Of a DNA stretch of 5,482 nt, positions 1-5,245 are shown piece after piece. The notes beneath the pieces are model-generated. The model saw nothing but the letters and a program-made list of their open reading frames with translations, was not told the DNA's origin and did no database searches. Each line of letters starts with the position of its first letter. Within the stretch, counting starts at the first letter, position 1. The DNA is taken from contig JANYBI010000499.1 of the NCBI GenBank assembly GCA_025360875.1, positions 1 to 5,482 on the forward strand. The letters run 5' to 3'. The position numbers and the translations under genes were made by a program. The DNA is from Lentisphaerota bacterium (GTDB taxonomy: Bacteria; Verrucomicrobiota; Lentisphaeria; Victivallales; GWF2-50-93).

Positions 1-137
1 GCTTCCAAAACGCCCCCTTTGCATGAAAAATGTTCATAATCGATCCTGCAAAGTTTATTTTACAGGAAAGAGATATATCTTCTAACCGAAACTCAAATTT
101 ACTTTAATGATGATACTTTTTCAATACGGAAACTGAT
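1..137. other. Intergenic spacer upstream of miaB, no gene seen
   Basis: AT-rich leader without a reading frame, tRNA or rRNA that I can recognise. No -35/-10 pair with acceptable spacing stands out, although AT-rich hexamers such as CATAAT (35-40) occur. The only supported signal is a modest ribosome binding site, CGGAAA (127-132), placed about 5-6 bases before the ATG at 138. Confidence 0.6.
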
Positions 138-1457
138 ATGAAATTTTATATTAAGACATATGGATGCCAGATGAACGAACGTGATTCGGAGGCGGCGGCA
201 TCGGCTCTTGCGGCTTCAGGACACGAGATGGTACAGGATGAGAACAATGCCGATATCCTCATGTTCAACACATGCAGCGTCAGGGATCAGGCCGAAAGGA
301 AGGCGCTCGGAAAACTGGGAATCCTCATAAAGCTTAAAAAACAGAAGCCCGACATCATCATAGGCGTCCTGGGATGCATGGCGCAGAGGATGAAGGAGCA
401 GATAATCGAAAAAATCCCGCATGTTGATTTCGTCGCGGGCACGGACCAGTTCCATAAGCTTCCAGAAATAGTCGAGTCAACCATCCTCAAGAGGAAACAT
501 ATTGTCGCGGTAGATGCCGATTCGGAGATTATAGAAAACCTCTCTGGACATCTTAATTCCAAGAACCAGATATCGGCCTTCATCTCGGTGATGCGCGGCT
601 GCAACCGTTTCTGCAGCTATTGCATCGTCCCATATGTGAGAGGACGCGAACGGAGCAGGGATAAGAAGGAAATACTCGAAGAAGCAAACATGCTTGTCAA
701 TGCCGGAATAAAGGAGATAGTGCTGCTGGGACAGAACATTGCCGCATACGGACTTGAGGGCAGGGGGCAGCCGACAGAGGAATCCCCGTTTGCCGAACTG
801 CTTCAGACCCTAAGCGGATTAGATGGCCTTCTCCGCATACGCTTCACTTCCCCGCACCCGCAGTATTTCAACCAGAAGCTCATTGATGCCATGGCGTCAC
901 TCCCGAAAGTCTGCAAGAATCTCCATCTTCCCATGCAGTCAGGCTCTGACAGGATACTTGAGCTAATGAACCGGCATTATACGGCAAAGAAATATCTTTC
1001 AATTGTGGATTCGCTGAAGGAGAAGATTCCCGGAATGACATTCTCAAGTGACATCATCGTCGGCTTTCCTACTGAGACGGAATCGGATTTCAACGAGACC
1101 AGGCGCGTGATGCGTGAAGTCGGATATGACAACGCCTACATCTTCAAGTATTCACCGCGGAGCGGAACCAAGGCGGCGGAGATGAAAGACGACGTGCCCC
1201 AGGCCGTGAAAGATGAGCGTAACCAGATCCTGCTAGCAGCGCTTGATGAAACCACTGGAAGGCACAACAAGGCCCTTGTCGGTTCGACCATCGAAGTCCT
1301 GGTGGAAGGCGTAAGCAAACGAAATTCCGAAAGATGGTGCGGCCGTTCAAGTTCAAACAAGGTTGTGGTCTTTGAGCCTCTTCCAGGAATTAAGATAGGG
1401 GATCTTATCAATCTTGAGATTACGCGCGCCACGGCCATGACTCTCTTCGGAAAATAA
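138..1457 (+). CDS. miaB: tRNA-2-methylthio-N6-dimethylallyladenosine synthase MiaB
   Basis: Radical SAM methylthiotransferase that adds a methylthio group at C2 of N6-isopentenyladenosine-37 in tRNAs reading UNN codons; cytoplasmic. The 439-residue product has the three family domains. An N-terminal UPF0004 domain opens with KTYGCQMNERDSE and has cluster cysteines C10, C46 (FNTCSVR) and C80 (LGCMAQR). The radical SAM core carries CNRFCSYC (C155, C159, C162), followed by the family signature IVPYVRGRERSR. A C-terminal TRAM domain (about 375-437) contains GRSSSNKVVVFE. Length is typical of the family and the frame is intact. The start is chosen because MKFYIKTYGCQMN is the usual beginning and a weak Shine-Dalgarno precedes it. 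The motif usually written LLGQNVNSYG reads LLGQNIAAYG here. RimO and MtaB are less likely because the N-terminal and SPHP (238-241) motifs are MiaB-like. No co-transcribed neighbour is evident. Confidence 0.97.
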   Translation: MKFYIKTYGCQMNERDSEAAASALAASGHEMVQDENNADILMFNTCSVRDQAERKALGKLGILIKLKKQKPDIIIGVLGCMAQRMKEQIIEKIPHVDFVAGTDQFHKLPEIVESTILKRKHIVAVDADSEIIENLSGHLNSKNQISAFISVMRGCNRFCSYCIVPYVRGRERSRDKKEILEEANMLVNAGIKEIVLLGQNIAAYGLEGRGQPTEESPFAELLQTLSGLDGLLRIRFTSPHPQYFNQKLIDAMASLPKVCKNLHLPMQSGSDRILELMNRHYTAKKYLSIVDSLKEKIPGMTFSSDIIVGFPTETESDFNETRRVMREVGYDNAYIFKYSPRSGTKAAEMKDDVPQAVKDERNQILLAALDETTGRHNKALVGSTIEVLVEGVSKRNSERWCGRSSSNKVVVFEPLPGIKIGDLINLEITRATAMTLFGK

Positions 1458-1476
1458 ATTTCGAAACGAAATTTAT
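1454..1476 (+). terminator. Perfect AT-rich hairpin overlapping the miaB stop codon
   Basis: ATAAATTTCG (1454-1463) and CGAAATTTAT (1467-1476) form a perfect 10-bp stem with an AAA loop. The TAA stop (1455-1457) lies inside the left arm. It may end or stabilise the miaB transcript, but there is no U-tract after the stem and only two G-C pairs, so it is not a textbook intrinsic terminator. It could instead be a protein-binding palindrome. Confidence 0.45.
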
Positions 1477-1480
1477 AACC

Positions 1481-1492
1481 TAAGCATGCTTA
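1481..1492. promoter_or_regulatory. 12-bp perfect palindrome between miaB and the toxin-antitoxin operon
   Basis: TAAGCATGCTTA is its own reverse complement. It lies five bases past the miaB hairpin and 86 bases before the antitoxin start. A possible operator or part of a second hairpin; the function is inferred from position only. Confidence 0.25.
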
Positions 1493-1521
1493 TGGAGCAG
1501 GCAACAGGAACGTGATGAGAC

Positions 1522-1549
1522 TTGAAAAAAACATCTTTGGCTGTATCTT
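1522..1549 (+). promoter_or_regulatory. Putative sigma70-type promoter of the toxin-antitoxin operon
   Basis: TTGAAA (1522-1527, 5 of 6 matches to the -35 consensus) is followed after 16 bases by TATCTT (1544-1549, 4 of 6 matches to the -10). Transcription would start near 1556, giving a leader of about 20 bases before the ATG at 1578. The -10 hexamer overlaps the palindrome at 1545-1558, as expected for an autorepressed operon. Prediction by eye only. Confidence 0.35.
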
Positions 1550-1568
1550 ACTTAAGATCAAAGTAAGG
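1545..1568 (+). promoter_or_regulatory. Nested inverted repeats over the -10 and Shine-Dalgarno of the antitoxin gene
   Basis: Two alternative inverted repeats share bases. ATCTTA (1545-1550) pairs with TAAGAT (1553-1558), a compact operator-like palindrome over the putative -10. CTTACTT (1547-1553) pairs with AAGTAAG (1561-1567), a 7-bp stem with a 7-base loop whose right arm covers the beginning of the AAGGA Shine-Dalgarno (1565-1569). This could be an operator for the DUF433 protein or toxin-antitoxin complex. An RNA hairpin gating translation is possible only if transcription starts upstream of about 1546. Confidence 0.35.
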
Positions 1569-1577
1569 ATTTTTAGC

Positions 1578-1820
1578 ATGAAAGCTTTATTGAACAGGAT
1601 AGCAGTAAATCCCAATGTTTGTTTTGGAAAACCTTGTGTCAAGGGTACCCGGATATGGGTTTCCATGCTATTGGATCTCCTGGCTGATGGAATGACGATC
1701 GAGGATCTGTTAAAAGAATATCCGCAGCTCTCCAGAGATGATATTTTCGCGGCCATTGCCTTTGGTGCTGAAATGTCCCGTGAAAGATATGTCGACATCC
1801 CTACGGAAGCTGTGTCATGA
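1578..1820 (+). CDS. DUF433 family antitoxin
   Basis: An 80-residue DUF433 (COG2442) protein, a small helix-turn-helix-like family predicted to be the antitoxin partner of PIN-like toxins. It would neutralise the downstream protein and probably bind the operon's own promoter. The hallmarks are NPNVCFGKPCVKGTRI (11-26), a helical LLDLLADGMTIEDLLKEYPQL stretch (31-51) and SRDDIFAAIAFG (52-63). The ATG at 1578 is chosen because AAGGA (1565-1569) sits eight bases upstream and homologues begin close to the conserved NPxVxxGKP motif. A GTG at 1512 would add 22 residues unlike the family. Its TGA overlaps the next gene's ATG by four bases, indicating translational coupling. Antitoxin activity is inferred from family and gene order. 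Confidence 0.9.
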   Translation: MKALLNRIAVNPNVCFGKPCVKGTRIWVSMLLDLLADGMTIEDLLKEYPQLSRDDIFAAIAFGAEMSRERYVDIPTEAVS

Positions 1821-2185
1821 AGTTCAAGCTCGACGAGAATCTTGGTTCGCGCACAAAGGATTTGTTCAGGCTTGCCGGACATGATGTGGAAACTGTCCTC
1901 GATGAGAGATTGACCGGAGCAGATGACGAGAAAATATTCCTAGCCTGTTGTCAGGAGAATCGATGTCTGATAACATTTGATCTTGACTTTGCCAATCCTA
2001 TTCGTTTTCCGACATCACAGTGTGCGGGTATAATCATAATAAGACTACCGCATAATCCATCCTTGAGAACTCTTGAAATTTTGATAAGGCAGGCATTGTC
2101 GGCGCTTGAAAGCAATCCTTTTGCATCGGACTTGTGGATTGTCGAGCCTGGCAGGATTAGGATTCACCAGAAGGAACAGGATTGA
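1817..2185 (+). CDS. DUF5615 family PIN-like protein, probable toxin
   Basis: A 122-residue DUF5615 (COG4634, PIN-like) protein, the usual partner of DUF433. PIN-fold toxins are Mg2+-dependent ribonucleases; cleavage of RNA by this particular family is inferred from fold. Visible acidic residues match a PIN-type site: D6 and E7 in KLDENLG, the conserved GHDVETV (21-27), the TGADDEKIF helix (D36, D37, E38) and LITFDLDFANP (D55, D57). The C-terminal half, GIIIIRLPHNPSLRTLEILIRQAL, matches the family's usual ending, and the length is typical. GGAAG (1805-1809) lies seven bases before the ATG, inside the antitoxin gene. The frame is intact, so the toxin appears functional. No third gene follows in the operon. 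Confidence 0.9.
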   Translation: MKFKLDENLGSRTKDLFRLAGHDVETVLDERLTGADDEKIFLACCQENRCLITFDLDFANPIRFPTSQCAGIIIIRLPHNPSLRTLEILIRQALSALESNPFASDLWIVEPGRIRIHQKEQD

Positions 2186-2215
2186 AACTTAACTTTACTT
2201 CACGCACGCAGCAAC

Positions 2216-2247
2216 CTGAATTTTGCTTTATCAACCGCAAAATTCAG
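2216..2247 (+). terminator. Hairpin between convergent transcription units
   Basis: CTGAATTTTGC (2216-2226) and GCAAAATTCAG (2237-2247) form a perfect 11-bp stem with a 10-base loop, 30 bases after the toxin stop and 59 bases beyond the stop of the convergent minus-strand gene. Position suggests a bidirectional terminator or mRNA 3'-end stabiliser. Neither side has a run of T, so intrinsic termination would be weak; a mobile palindromic repeat is the alternative. Confidence 0.5.
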
Positions 2248-2306
2248 TAAATTACCTTAGGATTTGCATAATATTCATTTGATGAAGGCTGAACTTCAGA
2301 CCGACA

Positions 2307-3158
2307 TCACTTTGGTGGCGGTTTAGGCGGAACTCCACCAGGTGGTGCGAATCCTGGCGGAGGCATAGGCATTTTGGGATTTGTACCCGGTGGCATTGTC
2401 GGTGGTGGCATAGGTTTCCCAGGTGTTGGCGCAGGCGGTTTTGCTCCCGGAGGAACTGGAGCTGCGCCAGTTGTCTGGGTGGGAGCCGGAGGAGTTCCGG
2501 GTTTGTCCGCTGCGGTCGGCACCATGCCTTCTGGAACTGGATAATCCTTCGACAGTTTTATCTTGCCGTCGGCAGAGTAATATTTATAGCTTCCCGCAAG
2601 TTCGCCCGCAAAATAGTTCTTTTCTGTCATTACAGTCGATTTGTCATCGTCAAAATATTCAGTCCATTTGCCATCAAGCTTTCCGCCCTTGAAGGAGTAT
2701 GTCAATTTCTTTTTGCCATCGGGATGGTTTTCAGTGAACGCGCCTTCCCTGACTCCGTTCTTGATCATGCCTTCCATGGCTTTGGTACCATTCTCATAAT
2801 AGTAGTCGTACGGACTGTCTATCAGATTGTCCTTGTAGGTGTATTCAATCTTGATTTTACCGCTCTTGTAATATTCCTTATATGCTTTGTGCCTTATGTC
2901 AGGCTTTGCGCGATACACGGTATATTTCGCCTTAAGCTCGCCAGAGTCAAAGTTTTCAACTTTCTCGACGAACTCGGATTCCTGCACTTTCGGCGCAGCC
3001 TTCGGTGTGGAAACGGAAGTGGTGGCTGACGGTGCGGCAACAGCCTGTGCCTGAGGTTTCCTCATTCCGAAAAATAGGATTGCAATGATTACGATGAAGA
3101 GCAGTATAAATGCTATTACCGCAGCGACAACCAGTGATTTTTTAGTATTTTCGTCCAT
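2307..3158 (-). CDS. Membrane-anchored MORN_2/YwqK-type repeat protein with proline-rich tail
   Basis: A 283-residue protein of unknown function. One transmembrane helix (about 9-30) follows the short charged start MDENTKKS and is followed by GMRKP. An Ala/Thr/Pro linker (36-57) leads to about five tandem units of roughly 23 residues (about 70-207). These have the pattern (D/N)GK...Y.. G...G.W..Y(Y/F), for example in 99-121, 122-145, 146-169, 170-194 and 195-207. This matches MORN_2 repeats, annotated in databases as YwqK-family 'antitoxin'; I see no toxin and would not use that label. The tail (209-283) is about 40% proline with Gly, Met, Lys and Ala, likely extended and perhaps protein- or wall-binding. 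It starts 12 bases after the upstream gene's stop, with AGGT about eight bases before its ATG, so the two are almost certainly one operon. Membrane orientation is unclear because both flanks carry positive charge. Confidence 0.85.
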   Translation of the reverse strand: MDENTKKSLVVAAVIAFILLFIVIIAILFFGMRKPQAQAVAAPSATTSVSTPKAAPKVQESEFVEKVENFDSGELKAKYTVYRAKPDIRHKAYKEYYKSGKIKIEYTYKDNLIDSPYDYYYENGTKAMEGMIKNGVREGAFTENHPDGKKKLTYSFKGGKLDGKWTEYFDDDKSTVMTEKNYFAGELAGSYKYYSADGKIKLSKDYPVPEGMVPTAADKPGTPPAPTQTTGAAPVPPGAKPPAPTPGKPMPPPTMPPGTNPKMPMPPPGFAPPGGVPPKPPPK

Positions 3159-3170
3159 GAGGTCAACCTG

Positions 3171-4751
3171 TTATTTTATACCCATCTTGTCCCAGCGCTG
3201 CTGCCCGCCGCTGATTGGAAGCTTGTAGTTGTCCATGTAGCTTCCCGGATTTTTCTGCTTTGTGCGGTTTATATAATCGGCAACACCGTTTCTCATTTCA
3301 AACTTGTTCCAAGCCTTGAGTTCATTTACGTATTTCCCCTCTGGCATGAAGCAGTCCTGGGGGATTATCTGTTTTGCGAGCTTAGGATTGCTCCACTGCA
3401 GTTTTATGCAGACCAGGCCACCGACTTCCGTCAGGGCCACCTTGATGTCATATTTCTTTCCGGCTTCAAGCGGGATCGTCGCCTCGTAGTCGGTAGGTGC
3501 CTGCTCCTTCCATGCATCAATGAGGAGACGGTCACCGAGCCAGACCCTGGCACCGTCGTCACATGTGACATATATGGTATAAGTTTCAGTTGTCTTCGGC
3601 AGTAGCTGTCCGGCCCAGAGCATTGAAATATAGTCGGCTGGCAATCCAGCATTAGGTGCTTTTGCGCCCCAGTCAAAATTAAGACAAGAATCAACCTTTT
3701 CAATGGTCTTGCCCCGGAAGGTCATCCATTCGAAATAGGAGGCGTACAACCCGCCTGCCCAAGGTCCTGTTTCGGCGGTGTCGCTGTCGTTGAATTCAAC
3801 ATGGAAGGCCTTCGCCTTGACTCTTGCCGCGTTTGGCATGTTTATCGGTTCCTTGTATACCGGGGAGGCCTCGTCAGGTTCAGAGCCATCAAATGTATAG
3901 TGTATTTCGGCATCTTCGGTGGCGCACATTATCTTCAGAGGTTTGCTGGGCACGAATATTCCGCCATCAGGATCGAAATAGGGAGTCGCAGCCCTCGGGC
4001 TGAGCAACCTTTCGCTGAGTCTGGCCACCCTTTTCTCCTCCAGCTCCTTGGCCTTCTTCTCCATAGCCTCTTTTTCAGCCTTGAGGATGAAGACTCCATC
4101 ATCGATAGCCAGACCGGGATTCTTATTGAGGAAATCCTCGCAAAGCTGCTTGATAAAATCCTCGCGGACGACCTTCACCTTCAGAGGCAAAGAAGACTCG
4201 TAGAGCGACTTGAAGGCTTCTGTATATTTAGCCCTGTCGTCCTGGCTGGCAATACTTTTGAAAAGCCTGCTTATTTCAACATCATTTATGGCTGGATACT
4301 GGAAAATCAGTTCTTCGATGAGCTTCTCCCTGAATTCCATCCTCTTTATATTATATGTCTCCTTGCACAGCTTGACCATCTGGACGCGGAGTTTCTTGTT
4401 CTCCTCCTTTGAGAATTTGGAAAGAGTCATGGAATCAACATCGATCACAGGGACATTTGACGACCCGATCTTGATATATTGACCGTCAAAACTATAGAAT
4501 TTACCCTTTGCCACATTTCTCTTGTAGTCAAGAGTAACTTCATCGCCCTCCTTGTACAACTGGAATTTCTCTTCGGCATCCGCTTCGAACTTGGCTGTGT
4601 CCATCACGGGATATGAACCCATTTTCTCGTTGTATATCTTGAGTCCCTGCTCGGAAAGGTTCTTGAGCGAGAATGTCGAGGCGGAATATGAGTTGTTCGA
4701 AGACAGGAACGAGAGAAGCAATATAAAAATGACAATGATTTTGCTGTTCAT
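3171..4751 (-). CDS. Exported protein with chitobiase C-terminal-type (CHB_HEX_C) and PA14 domains
   Basis: A 526-residue envelope or secreted protein. A signal peptide (1 to about 24: MNSK, then a hydrophobic core IIVIFILLLSFL, with likely cleavage around SYSAS) is followed by a lysine/glutamate-rich helical region (about 50-250). That region contains a small beta-like patch (EVTLDYKRN...GQYIKIGSSNVPVID, 71-104) and a probable coiled coil at 223-248. Next is a CHB_HEX_C-type beta domain (about 254-322: IHYTFDGSEPDEASPVYKEP, then VKAKAF), then a PA14 domain (about 333-470: GLYASYF, LNFDWG, YTIYVTCDDGARVWLGDRLLID, IKLQWSNP). The last 55 residues match nothing I know. PA14 domains often bind carbohydrate, and CHB_HEX_C-type domains accompany glycan-active enzymes, but no catalytic domain is seen, so a glycan- or surface-binding structural role is inferred. 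The start is fixed by the signal peptide. It heads a two-gene operon. Confidence 0.88.
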   Translation of the reverse strand: MNSKIIVIFILLLSFLSSNNSYSASTFSLKNLSEQGLKIYNEKMGSYPVMDTAKFEADAEEKFQLYKEGDEVTLDYKRNVAKGKFYSFDGQYIKIGSSNVPVIDVDSMTLSKFSKEENKKLRVQMVKLCKETYNIKRMEFREKLIEELIFQYPAINDVEISRLFKSIASQDDRAKYTEAFKSLYESSLPLKVKVVREDFIKQLCEDFLNKNPGLAIDDGVFILKAEKEAMEKKAKELEEKRVARLSERLLSPRAATPYFDPDGGIFVPSKPLKIMCATEDAEIHYTFDGSEPDEASPVYKEPINMPNAARVKAKAFHVEFNDSDTAETGPWAGGLYASYFEWMTFRGKTIEKVDSCLNFDWGAKAPNAGLPADYISMLWAGQLLPKTTETYTIYVTCDDGARVWLGDRLLIDAWKEQAPTDYEATIPLEAGKKYDIKVALTEVGGLVCIKLQWSNPKLAKQIIPQDCFMPEGKYVNELKAWNKFEMRNGVADYINRTKQKNPGSYMDNYKLPISGGQQRWDKMGIK

Positions 4752-4759
4752 AATCCGTT

Positions 4760-4788
4760 ACTATAAATGGAACAGGATAAATTATCAA
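4760..4788 (-). promoter_or_regulatory. Sigma70-type promoter of the PA14/MORN operon
   Basis: On the minus strand TTGATA (4788-4783) and TATAGT (4765-4760) are separated by exactly 17 bases. The predicted transcription start, near 4753, falls within a few bases of the ATG at 4751, and there is no properly spaced Shine-Dalgarno (GGA is only two bases from the ATG). If real, the mRNA would be leaderless or nearly so. Confidence 0.5.
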
Positions 4789-4819
4789 GAGAACCTTTGA
4801 AATTCATATCCGTCGCGTA

Positions 4820-4843
4820 GGCCAAGTCCCGATGAGACTGGCC
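4820..4843. repeat. Imperfect inverted repeat 1 of the mosaic
   Basis: GGCC-A-AGTC (4820-4828) pairs with GACT-GGCC (4836-4843) around a 7-base loop CCGATGA, giving eight base pairs with one bulged A at 4824. Likely a small interspersed palindromic element; its copy number in the genome is unknown from this window. Confidence 0.5.
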
Positions 4844-4866
4844 CTCTCTGGCGGCGGCAGAGAAGA

Positions 4867-4889
4867 ACCACAGGCAGGACGCCTGTGGT
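4867..4889. repeat. Perfect inverted repeat 2 of the mosaic
   Basis: ACCACAGGC (4867-4875) and GCCTGTGGT (4881-4889) form a 9-bp GC-rich stem with loop AGGAC. It has the look of a REP-type palindrome and resembles short palindromes I associate with spacers of PVC-group genomes. That resemblance is from memory and unchecked. Confidence 0.6.
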
Positions 4890-4924
4890 ACATTATCGAG
4901 AACACACAATTCTTGTTCGTAGTA

Positions 4925-4940
4925 GCGCAATTCATTGCGC
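4925..4940. repeat. Perfect inverted repeat 3 of the mosaic
   Basis: GCGCAAT (4925-4931) and ATTGCGC (4934-4940) flank the two bases TC, giving a 7-bp dyad (6-bp stem with a 4-base loop if folded). The right side runs into GTTTTTATT (4941-4949), so read on the plus strand it resembles a short intrinsic terminator, although no plus-strand gene precedes it. Confidence 0.5.
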
Positions 4941-5068
4941 GTTTTTATTCTTGTTGATTTGAATGATTTACGTACCCATCCCGGAATAAGATAGCAAGCT
5001 GGCATTCATGATGATAGACACCGACCAGTTATTAATTAAAATGAGGCTGTTTGTTCTTGACAGTATGG

Positions 5069-5082
5069 CGGGTTTTAACCCG
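5069..5082. repeat. Inverted repeat 4 of the mosaic
   Basis: CGGGTT (5069-5074) and AACCCG (5077-5082) form a compact dyad with two central bases. It sits just inside the right copy of a 9-bp inverted pair, AGATAGCAA (4989-4997) and TTGCTATCT (5091-5099). Confidence 0.45.
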
Positions 5083-5154
5083 ACGTTTAGTTGCTATCTA
5101 CTATACGCATTTTTTACAGCCTCAATACGCGAATTTCCGGGCTTCCCTAACTTT

Positions 5155-5245
5155 ATCCCGGAGGGATGAGAGACAGTAGCCGGGGGTTGAGTCTTGCGAT
5201 ACCCCCGGACTAAGAGGAAAAACAAATCGCACCCTGAAGAGGTGC
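5155..5245. repeat. Composite three-hairpin repeat block
   Basis: Three inverted repeats lie in close succession: ATCCC/GGGAT (5155-5159, 5163-5167, 3-base loop), CCGGGGGT/ACCCCCGG (5180-5187, 5201-5208, 13-base loop) and GCACC/GGTGC (5229-5233, 5241-5245, 7-base loop). The spacing and GC-rich stems suggest one structured interspersed element. It overlaps the 3' end of the transposase remnant's reading frame, whose last dozen codons are repeat sequence. Whether the block was the disrupting insertion or arrived later cannot be told here. Confidence 0.6.

Larger units (their letters stand above)
4789..5209. other. Gene-free, palindrome-rich intergenic region
   Basis: About 420 bases between the promoter of the PA14 gene and the transposase remnant. 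Open frames here cross the repeats, have no ribosome binding sites and resemble no protein family I know. The content is a series of unrelated short inverted repeats (listed separately) in AT-rich linker DNA, with no tRNA, rRNA or CRISPR array. Confidence 0.7.

Noticed and set aside
19..58. Promoter for miaB using TTGCAT, CATAAT or TTTATT hexamers
   Set aside because: No pair has spacing near 17 bases, and AT-rich hexamers are expected by chance in this spacer.
1512..1577. Upstream GTG/ATG start adding 22 residues to the DUF433 antitoxin
   Set aside because: The extra residues are not family-like, the region holds promoter- and operator-like signals, and the ATG at 1578 has a well-spaced AAGGA.
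2307..3158. Calling the MORN_2 repeat protein an antitoxin on the basis of the YwqK family name
   Set aside because: There is no toxin gene beside it. A transmembrane anchor, a proline-rich tail and an exported operon partner point to an envelope protein.
3801..4412. A 203-codon plus-strand open frame opposite the PA14 gene
   Set aside because: It lies wholly antisense to a gene with a signal peptide and recognisable domains, has no ribosome binding site or family resemblance, and has the biased composition of a shadow frame.
4748..5005. An 85-codon minus-strand open frame across the intergenic region
   Set aside because: It runs through two or three palindromic repeats and the PA14-gene promoter and has no ribosome binding site. 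Its translation reflects repeat DNA rather than a protein.
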